From positions 10,676,501 to 10,740,500 of the forward strand of contig JAGUCH010000002.1 in the NCBI GenBank assembly GCA_019096065.1: a DNA stretch of 64,000 nt. The letters run 5' to 3'. This document shows, piece after piece, positions 10,601-22,750 of the stretch. Every line of letters begins with the position of its first letter. Positions within the stretch are counted from its first letter, which is position 1. The DNA comes from Paracyclopina nana (taxonomy: Eukaryota > Arthropoda > Copepoda > Cyclopoida > Cyclopettidae). The notes below the pieces were generated by a model, which searched no databases, was not told the origin of the DNA, and was given only the letters and a program-made list of their open reading frames with translations. The position numbers and the translations under genes were made by a program.

Positions 10601-13600
10601 ATTATTGTTTTCGTACTTCAAATAGAATTCATAACAGAATTTAATTGGCGTGTATGTCCATTCGCTCATTAGTGTGAAACGTGGGCGGGGAAACTTATTC
10701 CTGGGATATTTATCACCAGAGTAGTACTCAGTTTCCTTTGTCTCATTGTCAAAAAACTCATAAATCATCTTAATTGGCGGCACCTCTTCTTCAAACCTTT
10801 TCCGCATTGTTGGATAAGTTATTAGCTTTCTAGTGTCCAACTTCATGTGCACTGCATATGTCTGTGATGCGACAACAAAGTTCCACATGCACTGTGATGC
10901 TGTTTCGTCCATGCCTAAGGCATTTACAACAGTCATGAATCTTGTGTAGAATGCTTTGTGCCTTGAGGGTTCAGACGCAATTTCTGCATCTTTTGCAAAT
11001 TCCTCCTCAAATTGTATCCGTGTCATGTTTCTGAGGTGAATGTTCCTCTCAGTTCCTGTTGTATTTGACGGCTCCTGTGACTCCTCTTCAATTTCAACTT
11101 CCACCTCATCCAAGCAGTCATAAAACTCCTCATTATCACTGTCAATGACATTGTGATTGCCATCCTCATGTTGCTGCTCAGGTTGTTCAACTCGCACTTT
11201 GTGTATTGTCAGCAGAGATTCACTTTGATGCTGTAAAGAAATAATTGATTGTTACAGTTTTGTTATTTCATGCTATACGTAATAATAAGTCAATTTACTT
11301 CGTTAACGTCAGCCGACAATTCATTAGCAGTAGTTGGTTGAGGCACAGTGTTGACATTGCATTCGACGTCAGTGCCTGAATTGTAGTCAAAATCGGCATC
11401 AGCGTGAACTAAGTTAACTGCGTTTTGCAAGTTTTTGGCAATTGGAGAAATATCTCGTTCACGTTCAGTTTCTGTGTCACTTGGCTCAGCGCTGGGAATG
11501 TCAATCTCATCTCCGGATTCATGCACAAATTGGCTACGCAGTAAGTGCGTGAACATTCCCGGCTCAATAACGAAATCGTCATCCTCCTCATTATGGTCGT
11601 CATCATTGTTTTGGCAGTCTTCATCCTTGTCAGAGAAGACAAGGTCCTCAATATTGATGTCCAACTTTGAAGGATCAATCCTTTGATGTGATGCGCATCG
11701 CCGCCGATTTTCCAGAATCTTCTCTCCAGGATGCATTTCCTGAGTGTCGTATTGCTCGCTGACGATGTTAATGTCGTTATCATCATCATCATCAGTTTCC
11801 CCATCCATGTCAGAGTAATTCTCGCGTACGCTTGCCAAATCCAATAAACGTTGATTTGAAGATTGAGCCTTTGAAGTCGCCGCCGCCGTCTTATCAACAT
11901 TTCGCGTCAATTGTGGAAACAGCTTCGCCATTATAGCGTGGCGAACATTTGAGGAACCAGGCGTTTCGTTATCGTCATTGCTGAAAGATTGTCCTGACTT
12001 AGTAAGTAATAAAAACACATTTAAAATTTACTTACTCCGCGTCAATTTCTCGTCTATCGCGTAACTTTTCTTGCCGCTCAATGGCCCGACGCACTTTTTC
12101 GGCTTCGATGTCGGCAAGGCGCTGCTTCTCTCTTTGGCGTCTTTTCCGCTCGGCAGGTCCTTCATGGAGGTGGATTTTTGCAATTCTTTTCTTCGTCATT
12201 TTAATGTGTTTTGGCAACTGCCAAAAATGGCGTCGTTTTGTTTTGATTTCGGAACATTGCAACACACATCACCAAACCTAGAATTTTAAAGTGTTTTAAT
12301 CTTTCTTGTTGAAACTTTGAAGGTCGCATGACTTATTAATATTTTATTTTAAGTATTGAGAAACACTTAATCATTTCGTAAAATACTAATTCGTCGAAAT
12401 AATTAAGGAAATGCGTAAAAATTGTAATGCAGTATTTTGGGTCGATAAATAAATTATTAGCAGTATTCCATTATTTTCCGTCAGCTGAATATTTTATTCA
12501 AAAAAATTCGCGAAAACGACTCACGTTAAAATAACGGACATTTTCGAACGTTGCCTGAAAAGTTTAATACGTTTCAACGTTTAAAACCAAGATTACGACG
12601 ATGAATGTGCCACGGGATGATCCCAACATCGAGTACGACCGGGTATTGGTCGTTTTTTTGGACGATACGCCGCCGATCACCCATTTGCCGATTTCGTGGA
12701 AGACGCCTAAAGGTAATTATCTTTTAAACGCATTTTTACCAATTTTCATAAATTACCGATCACTTTTACAGGCAAGGCTCTTACCGACATCGTCAACTTC
12801 GACCCAACCAAGGAGATGACCAGCACTCAACGACGCAAGGTATTCAAGTACCAAGAAGGGAGCGATTGGAAGGAGTTTTCCATCATTTGCCGCGTTGAGA
12901 AAGGTAATAGTAACTTGTATTTAACTTTAAATAACGCACTTACCTTTTCTTTCAATCGTAGGACTTCCAATAACGAGACTTGGCGCTGAGGTGAAAAAAC
13001 TCAACATGGAGTTCCAGGGCAAGAATGACTCTGGGGACCGTTTGGCAATCAAGACCAAAATCATTCGTGACTACAACGAGAAGATGGTCAAGGATTATGA
13101 TTATCCAAAACGTCTTCTTAATGGAAATTTCAACTATGTGAAATGGCACGGACCTTCCACGAGATCCAAGAGCACCAAGGAATTGCCGAAAACGGACGAT
13201 GCTGAGGAGAAGGCGGAGTCCTCAAGCGAGGAGTTTGTTTCTCCAACGAAGAAGAGGAGATTGGCAGCAACGCCTTCTCAAGGCAAGAAGAAGTCAGCCA
13301 AAAAGACTGACCAACCGGCGGTGCCAAAGACGACCGTGGTGAAGAGTCCTGCCAAGGGAAAAGGTGTTGGCAAGAGGAGCACCCGGAGCAATGTAAATGC
13401 TCCTTTCCAAAAAGTTGTTCCCAAACAAACTGATAAATCTGTTGATAACGCCGCTGGCAGCAAAAATGTTACACCTAAGACATCGGCATCATCAAAGGCG
13501 TCGGCTTCATCAAAGGCGTCGGCATCATCAAAAGCCTCATCGCAAGACGCGGCCACTTCAAAGACGCCGCCAAGCGACGCCACCAAGGACGCCAACAAGG

Positions 13601-16600
13601 ACGCCAACAAGGACGCCACCATGGACTCCGCCCCTAAGAGTTTTGAGGAGACTGCTGAAGTCGTTGATTTGGCCAGTTCATCAACAGACACCGAGAAGGA
13701 AGGATCTCAACTAGAGGATAAGGTAAGTTGATATAAATACATTAAGCAAGTATTGCAATATTTCGTTGAAGGTTGATGAGCAAATAGAGCTCGACGTACC
13801 TGTCGCTCAATGGACTCAGGACGAATTTGCTAGGTCGACACCATTCCAAGACTTATCTGAGAAAGATAAAGTCATTGCAATGGAGGACTTAAAACGCCGG
13901 ATTGCTGTCTTGGAGACCGAGACAATGATGAAGCGAGTCCTAATGGAGTTTTTTGTCTCCGAGCTGCAGCCAAGATTTGACAACATTGACTCACAGCTCG
14001 CTCAGTTCAAGAAGGAGCTCGAGGATTTGAAAATGAAGCCAACAGGACGAGAGGTAAGTGATCTTCTTAATTAATAATACATTTTTAACCAAAATATAAC
14101 TTTCAGAGGACTTTGGCCATCTGCAAAGAGATTAAGCACAAGCTTGACAAGTTCACTGGTGAAACTGACAAGATTCGCCAAGAATTTGAGGATGCCGTCT
14201 CAACTACAAATGACGCTAGGGCCAGAGCAATTGGCATTATCAGTAGACCCCTCCCGTGGGACCTGATGGGAATCGGAATGGAAGTTTTCTTTGCCAACCT
14301 ACTGGTACAGGATCTTGTCGTGGGGGTTATAATGCCCTTTTTCAATGGAGTTGTCAACAACTACGACTACTACCTGGCTAAGTCTGTCTTGACGAAATTG
14401 TTCACGCCAGTGGCTATGGCGCACATGGTCCATAAGCATTCGTCCAGGTATGATAATTTATTATGAATCTGATACAAACTTGTTTGACTAATCATTTTGC
14501 AAACTATATAGCTTGGATAAAGTCTCATTTCAACGACGGACTTTTCCAAAAGAAATTTTCCGGATTATTGAGTTCAAACTCTGCCCGAGGCTTAAGGATG
14601 TCCGCCGCATTGGGGCTGATGAAGTGTTTCAAAACATGAACATCATTAAGGACAAAATCTCCCTTGGATTCACTAACGCTCGAACAACTTTCATTAAATG
14701 CGTGCCCTGCGTAAGACCAAAACATGTGACGAGGCAGTGTCAGCCATGTATGACATCGCAATGGAGATTTACGCCGAAAATGCAGTAAGTTAGAAAACTT
14801 TTAATTAATTCTGCCTTGTCATGTCATTTATAACTTATTTAAGTACGACCTTGACAAACGTGTCAAACCTGACACTCTTGAGGTGTTCTATGAAAAGGTG
14901 AAATCTCGCGCTGAATTCAGAGAAGCTCTGAAAAAGAACGCCGATGGCAATGACTCATCAGATGATGATGATTCTAACGACGGCGGCAGCACTGACACTG
15001 GCTCAGTCTTTGATGCCATCCGCGGACCACATCCTGGTCGAGTTTGGACTGCCCACGAAATCATTAAATTGATTGTTGCGGCTGGATACACTCTTGGTAA
15101 AAATGTGTTTGAATTGGAATACGAACCTGTTCCAGCTCTGCCTAACGTAAGTCACTCTTAGAGTAGTTTTCAAGCTTATCATTTGAAATGTAATTGGCAT
15201 CTTGTATGAATAGCTCGCACAAATGCATGAAGAAGTGTGCAACGAGTACAAAGGCCGATACGACGACTTGCTAAATGAGTTTACAGGATTCATTGGAGCT
15301 GGAACACCTGGGACTCAAATGCAGATGCCATCACCTGCCATGAGGCCATTTGTGCCGAGCCCGAGGAAGTTCCCAAATGAGTACAAGAATGCCTATGCTC
15401 AGTTGTGTGTAAGTATCTTGCTATTAAACAGCTTGTTAATTAAATATTAACACTTATGTAACATTTTTGACAGGCTGGAAACGTTGAGGATGACGCCAGC
15501 AGTGTTCCAAGTGAAGATGCCGCCAGCAATGAGTCTAACATTTTGGATAAGGCTGTCGTGATTAGTGACAATGACAGCGGCGAGCCATCAAAGGAGCCGA
15601 CTCCGCCCCCAGCAGACAATCATCCTCCGCCTCCTCCTGTGAGCCCATAGCTCATTTCAATATAAACTCCTTATTACCTCGTTTATCTTTTCACAGGAAA
15701 AAGAAGCTGTGACTCAAGAACAAGTCATTAATCAACTTATGGACACTCCTGGACCATCTTCTGGCGCTCTGGCGGATTTGATGACTACCGATGCAATCAA
15801 GTTGCAAATGGAGTACGAAGCCATGTATAAGCGTCTCGAAAGGGAGAAGCAAAACATCAGGGAGTTCGATGAGATTGTTAAAAGACGAAAACAGCTTGAA
15901 GAAGAGCTTGAGGCCATCAAGAAGAGGCAAAGCGAAGTTCAGGCTCAACCAGAAGAGGAGGAGAACAAAGACACGACTTTTTAAGCTTGCCAGCAATATT
16001 TCCTTATAATTTCGGTCTTTCATTATGCTTATTCACATAAATACTCATTAAACAGCAAATTAATACATATATGATAATGCACGTCCTTGAAAATAAAGGC
16101 TCTAAAGGCCGATTGGCCTTGAAAACACAAAATGACTATTTTTTTCAAGAAAACTGATAAACATGTTCGATTAAGCGTATTGGCAACATATAAACATGTT
16201 ACGCAGTCTTTATTCATTTGTCTTCAAAAATAATTTTCATAATATGTTATTAACACGTTTTGCAGAAATTACAAAAACTCAAACACTCGCTGAAAAAAAA
16301 ACTGCTAAACAAATTATTGACAAACTGCAATGTCACAACACAAGTAGTAAATAATGTGAAAATAATACTGCCAATAATTTTTTCAAACGCTAAAAATAAA
16401 AATTATTTCTGACTGCTCAGCCGATTACAGCATGTCGAAAAACTTAGTGGGGATACTAGCTCTATTTTTACAATAGGGGGCGCTATTTACCCTTGACGAC
16501 TGGGACTATGCTATGGCAATTTTCATAGTGCGGTAGAAAATTTGAGCTCTATCTTGAGAGCCTGCTAGTAATCTTCACAGCAGACCTTTTTTAGATATTC

Positions 16601-18691
16601 ATTGACCCAAAAACTTAAGGAAGGAAAAGTGAGTGGGGCAAATGTGATTTTTGAAGATATCTCTTCCCAAACCAAGGCTTTAAAGTTTTTAAGTGCGCAA
16701 CTGATTTTTTTGATGCGCGCGTTGCCTTGAAAAAGACCAACGCCACTCAACCAAGCAGCCTCCAACTTAAATCTCAGCTGGAAATCATGTCAGCCTCCAC
16801 CCCTGCTTGGTCTCTTCATTCAAGAAGATATCTAATAAACATAAAATTCTAGCTAGGTGTCATTAAGGCAATTTTTCTGATTGGCATTTGCACCCCTGAA
16901 AAGCCTCATGAAAGGCCTTTCAGAAAATATTGACATGTAGGGGTGGTTGAATTCATTTAGGTTAGGTTTGCGACCACCTTACTGTTCCTTGTTGTGACCC
17001 TTAAATATCATGTGCCATCAAGCTGTATAGATAAATATTTGTCGCGTATTTTAGTACCACATAATAATTTCACAAAACTTGGGGGGCCCATAACATTCTC
17101 AGGGGTCCAAGGGTAAAACTCTGTGGCACAGTGAACCCCCAAGGGTAGATCCTCCAAATGGTCCATAACATTTCCAGAAAGCTTTCGGTGCCACTGGACT
17201 GTTCACTTTAGCTTTAGTGAGATTCCAACTCTAGTAGACGGTGGAAACTTTCATGCAAGAAAAACCGCCTCACTTCGCACCTTAATATGATCAAGCGTGC
17301 TAATCTGATCGCTCTGCATTCATTTTTACTTACGTTTGGTGTCAATGACATCTTGATACAAAGTATCTCTTGAAGATTCAAGACGATTTTATTTTTGCAT
17401 CATGAAGTAATCCTTTTGAAAGCTTGATTTTTTTACTAATTTGCTTGTGTCTTTATTTCAAACTACTACTCGGGTGGCAAAAAAAGTTTTTATTTCTCGA
17501 GCTGAAAATCCCAGATGTTGCCCTAGAAGTCCGCTGGGATAGCCCTACATCAATTGCTTTCCCTTATGTTTATTTCGTACATGGTGCAGTCTGTCTCGTA
17601 CTTTTTGCATCCGATCCCGAGCGTACTTATGCCGTTGTTTTCTAGCAACCAATGGAGGAGTACTACTTTTGGCCCGACGTGCACGAGGGTCTGAGGGAAA
17701 TGTATTTACGAACGCATTTTGCCGCCGATCAGGTCCGTATGCCCGCATTAATTGCGCCTCTTATCCAGGATTCAAGTTGGTTGCGTAGGGTGGCTTTTTC
17801 CCCGCCCTCAAGGCGAACCCCGATGCGTACATATTGAAGAGGAGCCACGCGTTCCGCGGGTGGCTGCGGATGCTGCGCGAGAACGGCAAGTTCCTCTACG
17901 TGATCACGGGCTCGCACTACGACTTCGCGTCCTACGTGGCGAGCCACGCGATGGGCGAGGACTGGAAGGACCTGTTCGACATTGCCATCTTCTTCGCGAG
18001 GAAGCCGTCGTTCTTCGTGGAGAAGCGCCCCTTCTGGAAGCTCGACGGCCCAACCGAGGTGGAGTCGTTCAACGGGTGGGAGGCCCTGGCCACCGGCGAG
18101 TGCTTCTCGCAGGGCAATTGGCAGGACCTCAGCGACTTCTTCACCGTCTGCACCGAGTGGGAGCCCTCCAACTGCCTCTACTTCGGCGACAACGTCGTGC
18201 AGGACGTGCTCGCGCCCAACCGCTTCACCAGCTCCGTTGACAGCGTCGCCATCAGCGAGGAGATGCTCGCCGAGGGCATGGCGGGCTCGGACCTCACGCA
18301 CCCGTGCGCCGACCTCCTCACCTCCAAGCTCTGGGGATCCTACTTCTACTACCCGCAGGAGACCACCAGGGTCGCCCACCTCGCCGCCCTCAATTTTCGA
18401 AAGCTCTCCGCCTCAGCCCTCTCCTCGGCCGCCACCGAGGAGGAGCCACCGATCCTCCGCAGAGCGGCCTCGCTCAAACAGGCCGCGCCGGATCACCACG
18501 CGCCGCCCATCTCCAAGATCAACACCTTGTGGGGCGCGCTCATCCGAGACCACGCGAGGATGTGCATCCCCGACCTGGAGGTCCTCGTCGGCTACCCCAT
18601 CGACTACTCCTTCCCCGCATTCGGACGGAGCAAAACGGGGAAGCTCGTAAGCTCGGGATTCTTCCCCGCCGACCCCAAAGTTCTGCACTGA
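7611..18691 (+). CDS. NT5DC1: 5'-nucleotidase domain-containing protein 1 (HAD family)
   Basis: Four exons join in frame to 496 codons (495 aa): 7611-7657, 7710-8160, 17646-17732 and 17789-18691. Exon 1 ends with DDYDCIG and exon 2 opens with FDLDHTLCRYN, the HAD nucleophile motif DxDxT/V expected near the N terminus of NT5DC1. Later landmarks are LLCARIVD, the motif II region (VITGSHYDF) and the motif IV acidic pair (YFGDNVVQDV), in the order seen in NT5DC1/NT5C2 relatives. Predicted role: cytosolic HAD phosphatase, probably acting on nucleotides, though the family substrate is not established. Start: tandem ATGs at 7611 and 7614; either gives the same short leader. The donor after exon 3 is GTCCGT, a little unusual. 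Exons are strikingly GC-rich against AT-rich introns. Intron 2 is 9.5 kb and contains an entire CACTA-like transposon. Confidence 0.9.
8161..8707. other. NT5DC1 intron 2, 5' part
   Basis: No gene seen. The last 75 bases (8632-8707, AAAATACTGC...CGCTGCGTTGAT) resemble 21290-21364 closely. That shared repeat stops exactly at the left end of the transposon, which supports the called boundary. Confidence 0.5.
9140..12199 (-). CDS. CACTA-type transposase, three exons
   Basis: Exons 12199-12036, 11980-11299 and 11230-9140 join in phase to 979 codons. The N terminus is very basic (MTKKRIAKIHLHEG, then RKRRQREKQR), followed by a long acidic Asp/Glu/Asn-rich region in exon 2. Exon 3 holds the catalytic part: FFDGVPLTKSGAAQ, a zinc-knuckle-like CERCLAVG, then DFCVDPMHNISLGICK, LPSEFPRRPRSMAE and FNVHAFSHVFEVRDVGMLSNFSALMFESF. 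This motif order is that of animal proteins annotated as transposase domain-containing, related to CACTA/EnSpm (Tnp2-like) transposases. The acidic residues in DGVPL, DPMH and FESF are candidates for the catalytic triad, by inference. No stop or frameshift interrupts the exons. The exon 2 acceptor (CTTTCAG at about 11981) was chosen because it is the only one that keeps frame. Confidence 0.8.
12601..15984 (+). CDS. Transposon-borne BEN-like coiled-coil protein, one apparent frameshift
   Basis: Ten exons: 12601-12712, 12772-12903, 12962-13722, 13772-14053, 14107-14447, 14512-14784, 14844-15146, 15214-15408, 15474-15638, 15697-15984. All phases match except exon 6, which is one nucleotide short. 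The frame changes near 14695 in a short A run, so residues before it (GADEVFQN, ISLGFTNART) and after it (ALRKTKTCDEAV) lie in different frames. Layout: unknown N-terminal domain, Lys/Ser/Ala-rich low-complexity region with KASASS and KDAN repeats, coiled coil (exon 4), a stretch resembling a BEN domain (about 14370-14690: VLTKLFTPVAMAHM ... RRTFPKEIFRII), acidic and Pro-rich regions, and a C-terminal coiled coil. BEN domains bind DNA or chromatin partners. It probably assists the divergent transposase. The frameshift could be a mutation or an assembly error. Confidence 0.65.
16453..17645. other. NT5DC1 intron 2, 3' part
   Basis: No gene. About 17085-17200 contains a degenerate right-arm fragment of the foldback family (GGTCCATAACATTTCCAGAAAGC..., TCGGTGCCACTGG). 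The phrase GTCGCGTATTTTAGTA at about 17040 recurs several times at 52257-52325. Confidence 0.5.
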
Positions 18692-18897
18692 CCATCACCT
18701 CATTCCGCTCGTCAACTTCAAGTTTCGTTTTAACTGTCTCGATCAGAGCTGCTCAGAAAAAAAACTCACTTTACCTGCGGAGCTCAAAACCAGATGTCCA
18801 CACAGCTAGGGTCGAGCACGTTTTCTTGAAGTAGGCTCACACATTTGTCCTGATCTACATCTTCTGGTAACTCATAATGATAAGCAAACTTTTAATC

Positions 18898-20682
18898 TTA
18901 AGGAAAACCTTCTCAGAATTTTCAATAACCACTCTAGCGGCACCGAGAGCTTTTTGAAAATCTTATGGACCATCTTGAGGGGCTACCCCTAGATAGTCAC
19001 CATGCCAAAGGGTTTTGCCCTCGGGCCCCTGGGAGGGGAGATATTGGCCCTCAAAGTTTTGGGAAATTCTTATGAAGTAAAACTTTGGGCCCCTCTCAAG
19101 GCCCTGTGAAGCAACTTTTATCTACCCATTTTTTGGTCATTGTTGGGCCCCCTAAGGGTGTCTTTGGAAATGGGATAAAAGTTGTCGCCCTGCATGCCCA
19201 CTGTGCCCCAAGGGGCAAAATATGAATTTTAGGGGTTAACTTTGGAGCAAAATTGAGGGAACTCCCCCTGGTTGAATTTTGTTCATTTTTTGCACAGAGT
19301 CAGTCAAAGATGAGTACTTTCAAATAAAAAAATAAAAAAATGGTCCATTTTTGTTTGGAGCCAGATATTGTCCGTCAAAGTTTTGCTAATTTTAGCCATA
19401 ATAACTTTGTTTAACAGACTTCAGATTCATGTCCTAAAAATGAAATTTTATTATAATAATGACATGTTGTGAACATTTTTTATTAAAGTCATTTTTTGTT
19501 TTGGCAGCATCTGGGGGTACTTCTATAATAAAAGTTCTACGATTTTTTGAATAAAAAGGTGTTAGTTGCAAGAATTAAGTTTGTATATTACATAATTAAT
19601 TTTTCACCTTCAAAAATGAAATTTTATTATAATTATTGGTTGTGCCAAGCAACTTTTATTTTTAGTAAAATGAAGTTTGATTGTGTTTTAAGATACTTTT
19701 ATAATAAACATACATCAGTCTTGTTTAAAATTATCTATTTGTTAAATGAACTTATATATATTGAGCTAAAAATGAAATTTTATTATAAATATGTGGTATA
19801 TTCAACAACTTTTATTTTTGTCATTATAGTGATGGATCATTTTTGGGGGTACTTTAACAGTAAATGTATTAGTTTTTATCAAATAACTGCCCCTAAAATT
19901 AAGAACACCTAAGTATGACAATAATAAAAGTTGCTCTTTATACCCCATATTTATAATAGAATTTCATTTCCAGTTCATGCATTTTCATTTTATCATTCAG
20001 AAACTAAGGTTTTATAATTAAACCATTTTTTCCAAAAATCCTAAAATGTTTATTATAGAAGTACCCCCAGATGCTGCCAAAACAAAAAATGACTATAATA
20101 AAAAATGTTCACAACATATCATTATTATAATAAAATTTCATTTTAGGTCATGAATCTGAAGTCTGTTAAACAAAGTTATTATGGCTAAAATTAGCAAAAC
20201 TTTGACGGACAATATCTGGCTCCAATCAAAAATGGACCATTTTTTTATTTTTTTATTTGAAAGTACTCATCTTTGACTGACACTGTGCAAAAAATGAACA
20301 AAATTCAACCGGGGGGAGTTCCCTCAATTTTGCTCCAAAGTTAACCCTTAAAATTCACATTTTGCCCCTTGGAGCACAGTGGGCATGCAGTGCGACAACT
20401 TTTATCCCATTTCCAAAGACACCCTTAGGGGGCCCAACAATGACCAAAAAATGGGTAAATAAAAGTTGCTTCATAGGGCCGTGAGAGGGGCCCAAAGTTT
20501 TACTTCATAAGAATTTCCCAAAACTTTGAGGGCCAATATCTCCCCTCCCAGGGGCCCAGGGGCAAAACCCTTTGGCATGGTGACTATCTAGAGGTAGCCC
20601 CTCAAGATGGTCCATAAGATTTTCTAAAAGCTCTCGGTGCCGCTAGAGTGGTTATTGAAAATTCTGCGAAGGTTTTCCTTAA
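18898..20682. mobile_element. Foldback (long inverted-repeat) element, copy B, complete
   Basis: Starts TTAAGGAAAACCTTCTCAG and ends GAAGGTTTTCCTTAA. The arms, about 890 nt each, run to a centre near 19790, so the whole unit is close to one continuous palindrome. Same family as copy A at 2554-4285. There is no transposase-like ORF. Target duplication is not obvious (left flank TTTTAATC, right flank ATGGCTGC). Confidence 0.88.
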
Positions 20683-21365
20683 ATGGCTGCATCCTCGCAT
20701 ACATCAGTCACTCCACCTCTGCGAGAAAATGAGCTGTCATCTCGTTCTCTTAAAACCAAATGAGACCAATCAAACCGCAGAATGACATGTTTTAGACCTA
20801 CATGTTTTACTTCATCAGCCAAGTTAAAATGTTATTTAATAATAGTTCTGAATTCTGGTAGGCTGACCAATTAATACGATGATATTAAAAATTGGCAATT
20901 CTGATTGGCTAATAAGAAAATAACGAAGCCAGCTCATGGTTACCAGAACAATTGCTGACTTGTGGCTTTTTTTGCAAAAAATGCCATTTGGCCATACCAG
21001 ATAACTTTTCTAATCTGGAAACTTTGCACAAAATCTCGACTTTTCCTTAACGTATTTGAGGTTAACTGCTGGCTCTCGAGCGCTCTCGACCCTAACCAAG
21101 TTCATTTTGTTGAGCTGCGTCAAGTAGTTATTGCTAGATTTGGGCAGGCGTTCAATACTTGCGCAGGCTTTAGGTCGAATCTTTCATAAAAATTCATGTT
21201 CTTCCACATTGAAGCCGAGGAGCAAAATGAACAAAGGTCTACGTATATACAATGCAATGAGTACACCCAGTTGTGTTTATTATTATCACATTTGAAAATA
21301 CTGCAAAGGTTTCAAGAAAAAGTAAAAAAAACGTGATTTCTCATAGCTAAACCGCTGCGTTGATA

Positions 21366-22437
21366 CTGCCTGCGTCCCTTTTGCCCCTGGCCGTTTGTCC
21401 TTGGCCATTTGCCCTTGGTACTTTGCCCTTGGGGACACTCGCCCTTGGGGACACTCGCCCTTGGGGACCTTTGCCCTTTTTGGACTATTTTGAAGTTCTG
21501 TTACTTTTAACCTTTGATTAGAGCATAATGAAAGTTAAATCTGAATTTTGTCTGGTGTGCGTGTACAAGGCCCTTTGATCAACTGGACATAGTAAAAGCA
21601 ACCATTAGAAGAGTTCCCATGGGCAAAAGCCCCCACGGGCAATAGTCTCCACTGCCATAAGCCAAAAGTGTCGTAGGCCTTCAGGCTGCCCGACTCGAAT
21701 CCTCTGAGGATGAAGATGAGCCCGAAGTCTATGACTTTGAGGTCCTGCAAACGTGACAGGATCGCGATCCCAATGGCTGGTCTACCAAATGGGAAGACAG
21801 GTACTCCTCTGGAGGATCCACAACCACAAAGGTGAAGAATCTACAGCCTGGCTGCAAATCTAGCAGGACAACTAATGGTATTGTGAGACAACACCAAAGA
21901 GACCAATAAAGATCCTTCTAATAAATGACTAAGCATTCACATGTGGTGTGAGCAAAGCTCACCTAATAAAGACTACACATTTCATAAATAAAGGCCAAAG
22001 CTTAGCTCTGACAAGTTACAATTGCACATAAAACCTTATCACAATACACAAATACATAAAATAGATAAAATAGATCACTTTGATCTCAATAAATCAATCA
22101 GTAAAATTCAATCATGATGTTTTCTTATTCAATTCTTTTCACACACTGAAATTCTTACAAAATTCGCAATGGCTGCCGCTGAGGTCTCGCAACGCTGAGA
22201 GAAGGAGCGCGCGCCTGGCGCAGCACACGGGCCAAAACAAAAGTCCCAAAGGGCAAAAGTCCCCATGGGCAAGAGTCTCTAGGGTAAAAGTCCCTAAGGG
22301 CAAAAGTCTCTAAGGCAAATATCCCACAGGCAAAAGTTCCTAGGGGCAAAAGTCTCATGGGCAAAAGACTCCATGGGCAAACGGCCAAGGGCAAAAAAAC
22401 CAAGGGCAAAAGGCCAAGGGCAAGGGGGCGCAGGCAC
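21366..22437. mobile_element. Inverted-repeat element built of GGGCAAA minisatellite units, copy 1
   Basis: Left end CTGCCTGCGTCCC followed by tandem GCCCTTGGGGACACTC-type units; right end is the reverse-complement theme (AAGGGCAAAAGTCCC units) closing with GGGGGCGCAGGCA. Each arm is a degenerate tandem array of roughly 10-20-bp units, and the unique middle (about 21500-22240) has no long ORF. A relative with the same design lies at 35778-36750. Confidence 0.75.
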
Positions 22438-22750
22438 TGTTTTGAAAAATTCTGCTTAGCCTTTTTTTAGCCATTTTGTCAGTCTTTAGCTCCCCATGTA
22501 GACCAAGTGCGCTTTATTGCATATCTTTGTGCGGATGAAGTCACTGCACTGGTGATTCCTATTTCTGGCCTCCATAAAATGGTAAAACAGGGACTTCTCT
22601 TGACGCTCTTTGCGCTGACAGGTAGGAAGAAAGCCTACCGTATTGCGGAACTAGGGTCGCATGATCGAACAGCAGAATTTATTAGCTCATCTGGAGTCGA
22701 CAAACACGCGCGCAACTAGCATGTTTTGACAACGCAAACTGAAAGTATGA

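Larger units (their letters stand above)
8708..16452. mobile_element. CACTA/EnSpm-like DNA transposon, about 7.7 kb
   Basis: The ends are an 11-bp perfect inverted repeat, CCCCACTAAGT at 8708-8718 and ACTTAGTGGGG at 16442-16452, containing the CACTA signature. They are flanked by AT on both sides (8706-8707 and 16453-16454), a possible 2-bp target duplication. Subterminal regions carry repeated motifs such as AAACACGTTTAT, AACACGTT and AACATGTT at both ends, as expected for transposase binding in CACTA elements. Two genes diverge from about 12.2-12.6 kb: a 978-residue transposase on the minus strand and a BEN-like, coiled-coil protein on the plus strand. Both genes are nearly intact, so the insertion looks fairly young. 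Host location: intron 2 of NT5DC1. Confidence 0.82.
18692..22750. other. Spacer between NT5DC1 and SLC35F5
   Basis: No credible gene. It is occupied mainly by foldback copy B (18898-20682) and the GGGCAAA-repeat element (21366-22437). The stretches at 20700-21290 and 22440-22750 show nothing I can name. Confidence 0.5.

Noticed and set aside
17729..18379. Long minus-strand ORF over NT5DC1
   Set aside because: Antisense shadow caused by the high GC of the NT5DC1 exons; no motif.
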